Assembly (NCBI GenBank): GCA_017545365.1
Contig: JAFWOP010000015.1
Span: 1-63,548 of the forward strand
Direction of reading: 5' to 3'
Source of the DNA: Bacteroidales bacterium
GTDB lineage: Bacteria > Bacteroidota > Bacteroidia > Bacteroidales > P3
Length of the DNA stretch: 63,548 bases
Part shown: positions 44,505-53,789 of the stretch, piece by piece
Position numbering within the stretch: the first letter of the stretch is position 1
Layout: each line of letters starts with the position of its first letter
Notes under the pieces: generated by a model
What the model was told of the DNA's origin: nothing
The model's input: only the letters and a program-made list of their open reading frames with translations
The model's database searches: none
Translations under genes and position numbers: made by a program

Positions 44505-47500
44505 TCAATCGTTAAATGTCACCTTCGGTAGGCTGTCCACAATGTCGAGGGTCTTCAGACTGAGGGTGATGATGCTCAGCAGCAGGTCCAGCGGGTAGCG
44601 TGGGTTGCCGTGTTCTATTCCCCACTGGTTGGCATCGTTGCGTATGCCGCTCTTCTTGTCCACCTTGTCGCAGTAGCGTTCCATTATCCATTCTATCGCG
44701 CTCTTCCCATTCACCACATAGTCGTATGCCCGCAGTGGTATGTTCCGCAGTGTGATGAATGGGTTGTACTCTATCACTGTGCGGTCTTTCTCCTTGCCAT
44801 TCTTGGCAAATTTCATCAGCTCCACCCTGTATAGTCTCTCTGGGGGTAGGCTGTCGGCAAACAAGTTGCCTTTCCAATCTACCACCACATCCTTTGACGC
44901 CTCCACCTGTTCGTAGTTTAGGTGCAGCTCTGCCAGTGATCGTCCCGCCTGGCTGAATGCCCAAAAGTCCTCTGCCCGCTCCACCAACGGCAGTCGTGGC
45001 AACATCTTCTTCAGGTCGTTGGCAAAAGTCTCTCTATACGTTGGGCAATGCAGAAAACCATACACATAGTAGAAAATGTCCTCCTTCTGTACCCTACTGC
45101 CATACTGCTCTCTTGCCCGCTTCAATATAAAATCCGTCACCGCCTCATGCCGTATATACTTCCCCTCCCCATCATCAAACAACGACCCCTGCCTCCCTTT
45201 CCGCTCCTCATACCAGTAGAGAGGGAAGCATTGATCACTTCCAATAAGCCCTAGGTCAGGTATATCATTCGCTATAAGGCATGAGAAATCTTTAGTACCG
45301 CCTTCTCCCTGTATACAAATGACCATATTCTCATGTGAGGATTGTGGGAACAATTTAGGAATTTGGTACCTCATCTCGTTCAAAGGAGTATAATAAAAAA
45401 GGAATTGATGAGAAAAAGGTCGATACATAGCTCTAACTATTTTGCCATCGCCGTAAACGTATTCTTTGTTTTTCTTTATATCGTAAAGAACAGCTCGAGT
45501 CCATGCAATTTTCTGTGTATCGAAGTCTACCTCTTTTCCCTCACCGGAATATATATTTTCTCTTTGCTGGTTATAAAAATCAATCATTTGTTGAGCGGTA
45601 ATGGCTAATTTGTTTTCCGAGAAATTATAGCACCATGGATCCCTTTGAGTTTTTATACCACATGAGTTTGTGATAAAGAAGCTATGCTGGTCTTCAACAA
45701 ATTTCTTTTCAGGTTCTATCGGTATAAATGTACTGAATAGGTTGTTCCGTTTATTTATCCAATCCCCCTGTTCGTTAGGATGTAATATATTAAAATCAAG
45801 GTTTCTAACAGAACTTACCCTTTTGATTATCCCCAATTTTTGTTCCCTACTAAGATAGTCCCCAATATCGTGGTAGTGAATTGTTGCCTTACCATCATGT
45901 TTCTTCTTGACCAGAAGAGTGATACTGACAGGTGTGCGGCTGCCACTATCAAAGACGTTTCCCGCCTCTTTCCTGCGTAATTCACCTTGTGTACGTGCAT
46001 TACCCCGTAGGTTGAAAACGTATATCTCGGCGAACTCTTGCTCTATGCTTTTGCGGAAACCGTCGAATGCATTGTTGTCAATCCATGCGCCATTGCTTAC
46101 AAATGCCACAATGCCATTCTCCTCCAATCGGTCTGTGGCATAGCGGAAGGCCTTGATATAACTATCGTAAAGGGCGTTCTTGTTGGTGGCAGTTCCCCCT
46201 TCGACATACTTCTTCTGAATAGCCGTTTCCAACAACGGGTAGTGCTGGTTCTGCGCATTGTCGTTGGCACTCTTCTGGCCTGCCGAGTAGGGTGGGTTGC
46301 CGATGATTACCGTTATGGGGCTGTCCAACTGGCGTTGCACACGCTTGCTGTTTTCTACAAAGGGGGTCTCCATGCCTTCCAATTCTCTCTGCTTGGTGAG
46401 GCCGCTGTGCTTGGCGTACATCTGTTCGCCCAGCTCAAAGGTGTCGGTCAGGCAGATGCCTGGGAAGGGGGTGTACTCTGTCTGCTGCTGCCGCAGGTCG
46501 TGGTATACATTCTCTATATTCACACTGGCAATATAGTATGCCAACAGCACTATCTCGTTGGCGAATATCTCGTTGCGGTATTTGTACTCTAGGTTCTCTC
46601 CCTCAATGATGCCGCTTTGCAGCAGTCGTGTGATGAAGGTGCCTGTACCGGTGAAGGGGTCGATTATCTTCACATTCTTGTCGTTCATGGAGCGTCCAAA
46701 CTGCTCCTTCAGCACATGCTCCACGCTGTGGATGATGAAGTCCACCACCTCTACAGGCGTGTATACGATGCCCAGCTGCTCTTTCACTCGTGGGAAGGCG
46801 GTGGTGAAAAACTTGTCGTACAGTTCCACCACTATCTTCTGTTTCGCCTCGGCATTGTCAATTTTCTCTGCCCGCATCCGCACACTCTCATAAAACCGTT
46901 CCAAGCTCTTGTGGTCGCTTTCGTCTATCTTCTCGTTCAGCACCTTCACCACTCTATTCATCGCCTTGCTTACGGGATTATTCTCCGTGAAGGCATAGTT
47001 CTCAAACAAAGCTTCGAATACAGGCTGGGTGATAATATGCTGCGCCAGCATCTCCACCGCCTGTGCCTCGCTCACGGAGGGGTTGATGTCCTTATGCAAC
47101 CCTCGCAGGAAGCTGTCAAATGCCTTTCGTGCCTTGCCATCCTCGGCTATCAGGCGGTTAATCTGCTCGATATGTTTCTCGGCTATCCGTGCCACATCGC
47201 CAGCCCACTGCTCCCAATAGCGTTTGCTTCCCACCTTCTGCACCATGCGGGCAAAGATGACATTCTGCAACTGCTCAAACCGCATCTCCATCTGCCTCTC
47301 CCATGCGCTGGCTGGTTCTGAAGCCACATCCTCATAATCCCCATCCTGCGCTGTGCCACCCTGCCCTATCAGTCGGCTTCTGGGGCGTATCAGCTGCACC
47401 GTGTCGGGTCTCTTCTTGTTCAAGTCAATCTTGTTCACCATGGCGTTGAAACGGTCGTCGTGTGCCCGCAGAGCATTCAGTATATCCCACACCACGGCGT

Positions 47501-49412
47501 AGGTCTTGTTGTCGTCCAGTGCCTTTTCGGGGTCTACGTCACTTGGCACCACGATGGGGATGATGATATATCCGTAACGTTTTCCCTCGGCACGGCGCAT
47601 CACCCTGCCCACGCTCTGCACCACGTCCACCTGCGAGTTCTTGGCAGCTAGGAATATCACTGCGTCGAGCGATGGCACGTCCACCCCCTCGCTTAGGCAG
47701 CGTACATTCGACAGCAGGTGGCAGTCCAGCCCGTCGGCCTTAGTGCGTTTCAGCCAGCCCAGATGCTCTTCGCGCCGCGCAGCCCCCATGCTGCCGTCCA
47801 CATGGCGTGCCTCCACATGCACCAGTCCTTCGCGCTCCTCGCTGCTGAGGCTCTCGAAATAGGCCTCACGGCAGGCGTTGAATGCCGTGGTGATGGCCTT
47901 GCTCACCCGTATGTTTTGGCAGAATGCCACCGCGCGGTGCATAGGCTGCGGGTCAATCTCGCGCAGCAGTTTGTTGTCATAGAGGCTGCGTTTGCTCAGG
48001 GCATTGATGCATCCGATGAGCTTTGCCATATCGTCGGTGTCCACCTCTTTTTGTGTGGCGGCATCCAACCCCGACAGGGCTAGCTGTACCTCACTACTCA
48101 CGTCACCAGGCTCCACGTTTAGTATAAGCACCTTATAGTCGCTCAGCAAGTTCTTATCCACTGCCTCACCAAAACCTAGGCGGTAGAACTCGTCGCCATA
48201 CAGATCCGCGTCGTCCATGCTGCACAGGTATGCCTCGTTTTCGCGAGCCTTCTTTTGGTCGCTCTCCTTGTATAGGCGTGGGGTGGCCGTCATATAGATG
48301 CGTTTGCGCCCACGGATGAAGTTGTTGTCGTGCACTCGCACAAAGGCGCTTTCTTCCTCCCCTTTGAGGGTGACACCCGTGGTGCGGTGTGCCTCGTCGC
48401 AGATGATTACATCAAAGGTCAGTTCCTCACCAATGGCACTCTGTGCAGCCGAGATACGCTCGATGCTCTGATAGGTGGAAAACACCACCAGCATCCCCTC
48501 ACGCTGGTCGTGTTGCAGCTGTAGGTACTGCTGCTTAATTTGCCCCACGTTGGTAGAGGCAGGCCATGCCAGCTCCTCCACGGTGGTGATATTGGTGTCC
48601 TCGTCCTTGCTGTGGGTACGGCTCACCTCGCTGTCGGAACAAATGCACAGCGGGCGTATGGGTTTCTGCGCGTCGAAGCTCCATTCCCTCAGCGTCTGCC
48701 CCAGCAGGGCGATGCTGGGTACTAGGAACAGCACCTTGCCCCGCTCGCCCGCCAGCTGTTCGGCTATGCAGAGCGAGGTGAAGGTCTTGCCTGTGCCACA
48801 GGCCATGATGAGCTTGCCGCGGTCGTGGTCGGCATAATATTTCTGAGCCTCCTCTAGTGCCTTTTCTTGGTGGGACAGCAGTTGTTTGCGTGCGGTGATA
48901 GCCTTGCTGCCGCTGATGCCGCGGTCCAACTCCTCCCAATCAAGGGGCATCTCGGCCAGCTCGTTCAGGTGTAGTACGGTAGCCTCAATGGCCTGATTGG
49001 TGAAGCTCTCGGCGGCATTAGATGTGAAGCCACCTTCGGTAGTGTCAATCCATAGGCGGAAGCTGAAGTAGTGCTTGTTGCCCAGTTCGTCCTTAAATGA
49101 ACGTGCCGAGGTGGACAGAAAGGTGTCCACATCACCCTTGTCAATCTTGGCATCGGCACGATAGCATTTGCACTGTATTGCCCAGTATTCATTACCTACT
49201 GTCTTGGCCACCATATCTATGCCGGTGTCTTGTAGTGATATGCTTTCGCGGTAGGGGAAATCGCCCCACAGCCACACCTCGCTCAGTTCGTTGCTGTAGA
49301 GTGGTACAGTTTGCAGCATGGCTTGCATGAGGCGTTCGAAACGTCTGCCTTTGTCGGCCTCGGAATGGGATTGGTTGCGATAGCGGTTGATTACTTTCTC
49401 AAAATTACTCAT
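44505..49412 (-). CDS. Type ISP (single-polypeptide) restriction-modification enzyme
   Basis: A 1635-residue chain combining all functions. An Mrr-like nuclease is at the N-terminus (GID at 64-66 with Asp66, QCK at 80-82). Then comes a superfamily 2 helicase with Walker A ACGTGKT (204-210), DEAH (339-342) and SVGRVMRRAEGKRYGYIIIP. The N6-adenine methyltransferase has DPFTGTGTF near 917 and NPPYS near 1038, and a C-terminal target-recognition region follows. LlaBIII-type enzymes have this order. It translocates on DNA and cuts after head-on collision; methylation by the same chain protects the host. The frame is intact. No separate specificity gene is present or needed. Confidence 0.92.
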   Translation of the reverse strand: MSNFEKVINRYRNQSHSEADKGRRFERLMQAMLQTVPLYSNELSEVWLWGDFPYRESISLQDTGIDMVAKTVGNEYWAIQCKCYRADAKIDKGDVDTFLSTSARSFKDELGNKHYFSFRLWIDTTEGGFTSNAAESFTNQAIEATVLHLNELAEMPLDWEELDRGISGSKAITARKQLLSHQEKALEEAQKYYADHDRGKLIMACGTGKTFTSLCIAEQLAGERGKVLFLVPSIALLGQTLREWSFDAQKPIRPLCICSDSEVSRTHSKDEDTNITTVEELAWPASTNVGQIKQQYLQLQHDQREGMLVVFSTYQSIERISAAQSAIGEELTFDVIICDEAHRTTGVTLKGEEESAFVRVHDNNFIRGRKRIYMTATPRLYKESDQKKARENEAYLCSMDDADLYGDEFYRLGFGEAVDKNLLSDYKVLILNVEPGDVSSEVQLALSGLDAATQKEVDTDDMAKLIGCINALSKRSLYDNKLLREIDPQPMHRAVAFCQNIRVSKAITTAFNACREAYFESLSSEEREGLVHVEARHVDGSMGAARREEHLGWLKRTKADGLDCHLLSNVRCLSEGVDVPSLDAVIFLAAKNSQVDVVQSVGRVMRRAEGKRYGYIIIPIVVPSDVDPEKALDDNKTYAVVWDILNALRAHDDRFNAMVNKIDLNKKRPDTVQLIRPRSRLIGQGGTAQDGDYEDVASEPASAWERQMEMRFEQLQNVIFARMVQKVGSKRYWEQWAGDVARIAEKHIEQINRLIAEDGKARKAFDSFLRGLHKDINPSVSEAQAVEMLAQHIITQPVFEALFENYAFTENNPVSKAMNRVVKVLNEKIDESDHKSLERFYESVRMRAEKIDNAEAKQKIVVELYDKFFTTAFPRVKEQLGIVYTPVEVVDFIIHSVEHVLKEQFGRSMNDKNVKIIDPFTGTGTFITRLLQSGIIEGENLEYKYRNEIFANEIVLLAYYIASVNIENVYHDLRQQQTEYTPFPGICLTDTFELGEQMYAKHSGLTKQRELEGMETPFVENSKRVQRQLDSPITVIIGNPPYSAGQKSANDNAQNQHYPLLETAIQKKYVEGGTATNKNALYDSYIKAFRYATDRLEENGIVAFVSNGAWIDNNAFDGFRKSIEQEFAEIYVFNLRGNARTQGELRRKEAGNVFDSGSRTPVSITLLVKKKHDGKATIHYHDIGDYLSREQKLGIIKRVSSVRNLDFNILHPNEQGDWINKRNNLFSTFIPIEPEKKFVEDQHSFFITNSCGIKTQRDPWCYNFSENKLAITAQQMIDFYNQQRENIYSGEGKEVDFDTQKIAWTRAVLYDIKKNKEYVYGDGKIVRAMYRPFSHQFLFYYTPLNEMRYQIPKLFPQSSHENMVICIQGEGGTKDFSCLIANDIPDLGLIGSDQCFPLYWYEERKGRQGSLFDDGEGKYIRHEAVTDFILKRAREQYGSRVQKEDIFYYVYGFLHCPTYRETFANDLKKMLPRLPLVERAEDFWAFSQAGRSLAELHLNYEQVEASKDVVVDWKGNLFADSLPPERLYRVELMKFAKNGKEKDRTVIEYNPFITLRNIPLRAYDYVVNGKSAIEWIMERYCDKVDKKSGIRNDANQWGIEHGNPRYPLDLLLSIITLSLKTLDIVDSLPKVTFND

Positions 49413-49484
49413 GATGCAGGGGCATTTTTGTCAGCATTCCGCCTTCCCAGCACCACAAATAAGAAATCCGTGAAACTTTTTTGT

Positions 49485-49596
49485 CTAAGACTGAGGCTCT
49501 GGTAAACCCTTAATGCAACAAGAAAGCCCACGGATACCGTGAGCGTTTCACTTTCTTTTGCATTAAGATGTAGAAATTTACCAGATTTCAGTCTTA
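49485..49596 (-). repeat. 112-bp long inverted repeat in the leader of the Type ISP gene
   Basis: Both arms carry the same blocks in mirror order: TAAGACTGA/TCAGTCTTA, TCTGGTAAA/TTTACCAGA, CTTAATGCAA/TTGCATTAAG and AAGAAAG/CTTTCTT. The middle holds another small hairpin (CACGG-ATA-CCGTG). It lies between the predicted promoter and the start codon, so it would form a very stable structure in the mRNA leader. It may be a miniature inverted-repeat element. Confidence 0.85.
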
Positions 49597-49699
49597 CAAA
49601 GAAAAGCAAAAACGCCTATTTATATATGTTTATTTATTAGTCTGTTATACTTCCAATTATCAGTATTTTTAATCGTTAATCACTATATTTTTGACAATG

Positions 49700-49707
49700 C
49701 AAATATA
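49700..49707 (-). promoter_or_regulatory. Promoter -7 element for the Type ISP gene
   Basis: TATATTTG on the - strand matches TAnnTTTG exactly. The start would be near 49694, leaving a leader of about 280 nt that includes the 112-bp inverted repeat. Confidence 0.6.
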
Positions 49708-49739
49708 CATCTTTTTTTTCGAATAGAAAAGTCTTTCGG

Positions 49740-50113
49740 CTAGTTTCCCAAGGCAAACGCGTCAAATAGACGGTTCTTGGGGGGGCTAGAAGGACGTTGC
49801 AATTACTCAAGCTTCATGGATTGATGTCGTAGCGTGCCTGAAAGGCACAGACAGATATAGCGTATGGCACCGCCATTCGGGGACAACGACGGCAGCGACC
49901 AGCAGCCTGTAGGGCTGCAACAACGAATTCTGGCACGGGCGTGATGTCGCAGCCCTACAGACTGCATCTATCGGGTACGGGACTGCTTCCTAGGGCAACG
50001 CCCTAGGCTATATCTGTTCCAGCCCTTAGGGCTGGGGACAGGGGCACTTTGCCATACATATTATATGCGCCTTCGGCATACATGACAACTGATTTTGATG
50101 CGTTTGTCCTGGC
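49740..50113 (+). repeat. Degenerate tandem repeat unit 1 (about 370 bp)
   Basis: Shares ordered blocks with the following unit: CTAGAAGGACGTTGCAA, CAGACAGATATAG, CGTATGGCACCG, GGGGACAACGACGGCAGCGA, and the end block TTCGGCATACATGAC followed by TGATTTTGATG. It also contains small palindromes such as AGCCCTTAGGGCT. No coding potential. Confidence 0.7.
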
Positions 50114-50221
50114 CAGTCTCCTAGGGCAACGCACCAAATATAACGATTCCCTTGTTTCTAGAAGGGCGTTGCAACTACTCAATCTTCTTTCAGGTGTGCC
50201 TGAAAGACACAGACAGATATA

Positions 50222-50368
50222 GGGGGCTTCTATAAATCACCTCGTAGAGGTGTGACCATTATTAATAACACCGTACAAGCCGTAAGGCGCAGTGCGGTGA
50301 TAGTCAAAACCTAACAAAACTGCGTCTCGTAGAAACGCGACAATGAAAACGAATTAATAGAATCCACC
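50222..50368 (+). mobile_element. MITE-like three-hairpin element with TATAG target duplication
   Basis: Interrupts repeat unit 2 exactly between blocks that are joined in unit 1. The ends GGGGCTTCTATAAAT and ATTAATAGAATCCACC are imperfect inverted repeats, and TATAG flanks both sides. The interior has three hairpins: CACCTC-GTA-GAGGTG, one built on CACCG...CGGTG, and GCGTCTCGTAGAAACGC. It has no ORF, so it would be moved by a transposase in trans. Confidence 0.65.
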
Positions 50369-50462
50369 TATAGCGTATGGCACCGTCATACCGGGGACAA
50401 CGACGGCAGCGATTAGAGCCCGTAGGGCTGCTGGCAGCGGAATCAGGCGCGGGTGTAATTAA

Positions 50463-50498
50463 GGTGGGTTCTACTAATTCGTTTTTTATAGAAGTCCC
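50463..50498 (-). mobile_element. Solo-end derivative of the same element with TTAAG target duplication
   Basis: Read on the - strand it is the left end (GGGGACTTCTATAAAA) joined directly to the right end (ACGAATTAGTAGAACCCAC) of the neighbouring element, with the three-hairpin interior missing. TTAAG flanks both sides. Confidence 0.6.
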
Positions 50499-50582
50499 CT
50501 TAAGCTTTCGGTCATACAGGGCAATTGATTTTGATGTGTCTGCCCTAGTCTGTTTCCGTTGTTCTTATGGCGTGGTATAATG

Positions 50583-50612
50583 AAAGAGGGCGCCTTTCGT
50601 AGCACCCTCTTT
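50583..50612 (-). terminator. Probable terminator of the Ser/Gly-rich protein gene
   Basis: AAAGAGGG and CCCTCTTT arms with further GC pairs and a loop lie about 30 nt after the stop codon on the - strand. The T-tract is short, so termination may be weak. Confidence 0.55.
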
Positions 50613-50641
50613 AGCAAAAAACCTAGTATAGCAAAGATGTT

Positions 50642-51742
50642 CTATTTGTCGGCCTCGTAGATTAGCAGTTGGCCTTCGGGGGTGTAGAAGAAGAGAAGCG
50701 GGTCTTTGTCGCGTTTCTTCATTATCCAGCAGCCGCCATTTTCCGGGTCAATCTGCATCTTGCAGTATTTACGGCTCACCTGTTGTTCGGCCAGTAGCTT
50801 GTCATTCTTGTCATATATCTGGAGGTAGGTATGGCCGTCAGGGTCATTGACCAAGGCGTACATGTAGTCGCCGCTCATTGCATAGGTGATAAGGTCCATG
50901 CTGTAGGTCTCTTTCACGTATTCTCTTACTACAACCACATCGGTTACATGATAGTCATACCAGTAGCTGTTGCAGTAGTACCAGAAACCAGGCCAGAAGT
51001 AAGGACGCGGAGGGAATGGATCCCAGAATAGCTGGTGGCAATGAACCATGCAGTGGTGGTGCGGGTGCATAAAATAGGGTGCAGGATGTATGGGACGACC
51101 GGCAGGAGGCATCGGACCAGGGTGACCGGGACGGCCATAGCCACCATTAGGTGTTGGAGGTGTGCCACCTGGACGACCCTGGGTTACAGCACCACGTCCG
51201 CCACTCTCTACTGGGGTACCGCCGCGATTGCCATAATTGCCGCGTACTCCGCCAGTAGAACTTCTGTCACCTCCTTTGGAGGCAGCATTGCTGCGGCTGC
51301 GTACTTGGTCGGGCACACTGCCTGTTCGTGAGTGTGAGTAGTTGCTTCTTGAGTATGCTCTGCTCTCTGACGTACGTGGCGTTCCGCTGTTGCCGAACGA
51401 AGAACCCGAACGAGAGTTGTCCGAGGAACTGCTGTAGCTGCTTCTCGATGATGGTGAGCTGAAGCTGGAACTTCTGCTCGGACTGCTGGTGCTACTGCTC
51501 CGGCTGCTGGAATAACTTGAACTGCTCCGGCTGCTGGAATAGCTCGGACTACTGCTGCGGCTGCTAGAATAGCTGCCGCCGCCACGGCTGCTGGAGAATC
51601 CGCCACCGCCGCCACGGCTGCTGCTTACACTTCCGCCACCGCCGCCACTGCGTCCGCCACCACCGCCGCGTTGTGCATAAACAGGAGTCACGGTGAGCGC
51701 GACACCAATGAGTGCGATGCTTATTAAACGGGACATTTTCAT
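50642..51742 (-). CDS. Secreted Ser/Gly/Arg-rich low-complexity protein of unknown function
   Basis: A 366-residue protein with a clear signal peptide (LISIALIGVALTVTPVYA-Q). Residues about 24-130 are almost only Ser, Gly, Arg and Tyr (blocks of SSSRS and GGGGG), 130-230 are Gly/Pro-rich, and 230-260 are rich in His, Trp, Tyr and Phe (HPHHHCMVHCH, FWPGFWYYCNSYWYDYH). The last 100 residues look folded, with beta-repeat-like YMYALVNDPDGHTYLQIYDKNDKLL. I do not recognise the family. It is probably a cell-surface or periplasmic protein; the His/Cys region might bind metal. Confidence 0.65.
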   Translation of the reverse strand: MKMSRLISIALIGVALTVTPVYAQRGGGGGRSGGGGGSVSSSRGGGGGFSSSRGGGSYSSSRSSSPSYSSSRSSSSYSSSRSSSTSSPSRSSSFSSPSSRSSYSSSSDNSRSGSSFGNSGTPRTSESRAYSRSNYSHSRTGSVPDQVRSRSNAASKGGDRSSTGGVRGNYGNRGGTPVESGGRGAVTQGRPGGTPPTPNGGYGRPGHPGPMPPAGRPIHPAPYFMHPHHHCMVHCHQLFWDPFPPRPYFWPGFWYYCNSYWYDYHVTDVVVVREYVKETYSMDLITYAMSGDYMYALVNDPDGHTYLQIYDKNDKLLAEQQVSRKYCKMQIDPENGGCWIMKKRDKDPLLFFYTPEGQLLIYEADK

Positions 51743-51809
51743 GATTGTACTCCTTTCTTTACTTTATTGTTATTCTTTTGTTGATGCTATCTGTTTCTTT
51801 TTCACGTTG

Positions 51810-51817
51810 CAAAAGTA
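51810..51817 (-). promoter_or_regulatory. Promoter -7 element for the Ser/Gly-rich protein gene
   Basis: TACTTTTG on the - strand matches TAnnTTTG and lies in the 165-bp space after the U32 gene, giving a leader of about 60 nt. Confidence 0.55.
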
Positions 51818-51907
51818 CTATCATTTTCTGAGGGAAAATCCCCTTTTTTCCCCTAATTTTCCTTTCCTTTTTCTAAGGATGGGAAGATATTATTGTATGC
51901 CAGTCTG

Positions 51908-53764
51908 TTATGATTTAGAAAGACGTATCCTCACAAGGCAGTTTTTACAGTCGAACGAGAGCGAAAACCAGTTCCGATTGTTTCGTAATAGCAGGTTCCC
52001 CTTGTATGAATCAGGTTTCTCGACCGTCCAATCCTTTGGCTTTTTCTTCAGACAGCAGCCTAGCTCATATCTGAGGCAGTATTTCGTTGTCATAAGGTCT
52101 TTGCCCGAATAGTCATGGCTCTTTTCCAAGCCGTATTCTGTCTTTTCCACCCCATGTTGTAAATAGAATTGCCGACATTTCTCATTAATAATGTTTGTCT
52201 GGTAGGTCGCTACCGATTCATAATAGGGGGTAGTGTCTTGTTGTCGCTCAATCAAACTGGGGCTGGAACCTCTTTGCGACAGGTGCCATGCCTTACGGGC
52301 TTCCTCTAGATTGCGTACTGCCCGTCGGCGCAAATCATTAATGGTGGATGCTGGAATAAAGATAGCGCAGTGCCAGTCCATGCTAATGTTTGCGGCTTCG
52401 AAGATAGTGTCGCCTAGTTTTGCCAGGTTCCGATGGGTCTGTTCTACTGTCTTAGCAGGGTTCTGTGCCTCTTCTTTTGAACAAGTAACGGCTGCTGTTC
52501 CAGTACACCCATCAGTGTCTGTAATGTCTAGCCGAAGGCCATCCGTTGTTTCCGAAAGCAGCATGTCCACCATCACGGTTCTGATACTGGAACGCCCTTG
52601 GAGGAGTTTCTCAAATGCCTGGTCGTTGTTCCGCCACAGGGTTGTTCCCACTTTGATGCCGTCCGCCATCCTGTTTGGCGTGATTGTGTCCCCTTCCACG
52701 TGGTTGACATAGAAGCCTTCCAGCTCGCCCGAATCGTTGATGAAGCACAACCCGTCTCCTGCTATAAGCGGCTCCCGGCTTTTTATGGTGAAACTTCTGG
52801 TGGCCACCTTGGTCACCTGCCCCATCTTCTTCCCCATCGACTTAGGGGTGAGCATATTGGCCATAGGCTTGCGCTCTTGGAGGAAATAGTCGGTAAATCC
52901 CCGGTTGAAGGTCTTCTCCAGGTCGGGCATGAAAAAGAATCTACAATGTCCCGATGATGCGGGGGTATGTTCTGTCCCCACCATGATGTCATCCAGCAGT
53001 TGTCGGTAGTATGCTGTGACGTTCTTCACATAGCTGAGGTCCTTAAGCCTCCCTTCGATTTTGAATGAGGTGATACCCGCGGCTATCATTTGGCGTATGT
53101 GTTTCGAGGCAGAGAAATCCTTCAACGACAACAGGTGCTGGCTCTTGCGCAGCAAGTTCCGATGCTCGTCATACAGGTCGTATGACGAGCGGCAGGGCTG
53201 TCCGCAGCAGCCTCGGTTGCCGCTTCGCTCGTCAAGATACTGGCTCATGTAACATTGGCCGCTATAACTCACACACAAGGCCCCCTGGATGAACGACTCT
53301 AGCTCCACCGTTGTTTCACGTCTTATCTCCTCCATCTGGGACAAGGAGGTCTCTCGCGCCAGTATCACACGGCTGAACCCTACCTGTTCTAAAAATTTCA
53401 CCCGTTCCACACTGGCATTGTGTGTTTGGGTGCTGGCGTGAAGCTCGATGGGTGGCAGGTCACATTCCAGAAGCCCCAGGTCTTGTATGATAGCGGCGTC
53501 TACTCCGGCATTATATAGTTGGTGGAGCATCTTCACGGCATCATCTATCTCGTTGTCGAACAACAGCGTGTTGACCGTGGCAAAGACTTTAGCATGGTAC
53601 AGGTGGGCGTACTTGGCCAACTCTTCAATCTCCTCGATGCTGTTGCCGGCGGCCACGCGGGCTCCAAATGCCGGGGCACCTATGTACACGGCATCGGCTC
53701 CGTGGTTTATTGCCTCTCGGCCTTGTATATAGTTCTTTGCAGGTGATAATAGTTCCAGTTGCAT
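51908..53764 (-). CDS. U32 family protein, RlhA/YdcP-like (RNA hydroxylation)
   Basis: A 618-residue protein with the peptidase U32 barrel (LELLSPAKN, GADAVYIGAPAFGAR, FIQGALCVSYSGQCYMS) and a long C-terminal region of the DUF3656 type. E. coli RlhA, of similar size and layout, hydroxylates C2501 of 23S rRNA; the shorter TrhP acts on tRNA. Four Cys residues in SGQCYMS...NRGCCGQPC are the conserved cluster-binding type. Old annotations call these collagenase-like proteases. It is the last gene of the - strand run. Confidence 0.8.
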   Translation of the reverse strand: MQLELLSPAKNYIQGREAINHGADAVYIGAPAFGARVAAGNSIEEIEELAKYAHLYHAKVFATVNTLLFDNEIDDAVKMLHQLYNAGVDAAIIQDLGLLECDLPPIELHASTQTHNASVERVKFLEQVGFSRVILARETSLSQMEEIRRETTVELESFIQGALCVSYSGQCYMSQYLDERSGNRGCCGQPCRSSYDLYDEHRNLLRKSQHLLSLKDFSASKHIRQMIAAGITSFKIEGRLKDLSYVKNVTAYYRQLLDDIMVGTEHTPASSGHCRFFFMPDLEKTFNRGFTDYFLQERKPMANMLTPKSMGKKMGQVTKVATRSFTIKSREPLIAGDGLCFINDSGELEGFYVNHVEGDTITPNRMADGIKVGTTLWRNNDQAFEKLLQGRSSIRTVMVDMLLSETTDGLRLDITDTDGCTGTAAVTCSKEEAQNPAKTVEQTHRNLAKLGDTIFEAANISMDWHCAIFIPASTINDLRRRAVRNLEEARKAWHLSQRGSSPSLIERQQDTTPYYESVATYQTNIINEKCRQFYLQHGVEKTEYGLEKSHDYSGKDLMTTKYCLRYELGCCLKKKPKDWTVEKPDSYKGNLLLRNNRNWFSLSFDCKNCLVRIRLSKS

Positions 53765-53789
53765 GGGCTCGTAGTTGTGTTTCGTGTGG

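Larger units (their letters stand above)
50114..50548 (+). repeat. Degenerate tandem repeat unit 2, interrupted twice
   Basis: Follows unit 1 in the same orientation and has the same ordered blocks. Relative to unit 1 it contains two insertions, each flanked by a 5-bp direct repeat (TATAG and TTAAG). A start of a third unit may follow at about 50549. Confidence 0.65.

Noticed and set aside
49740..50548. Repeats considered as a CRISPR array
   Set aside because: The units are about 370 bp, degenerate, only two in number and lack regular short repeats with unique spacers; no cas genes are near.
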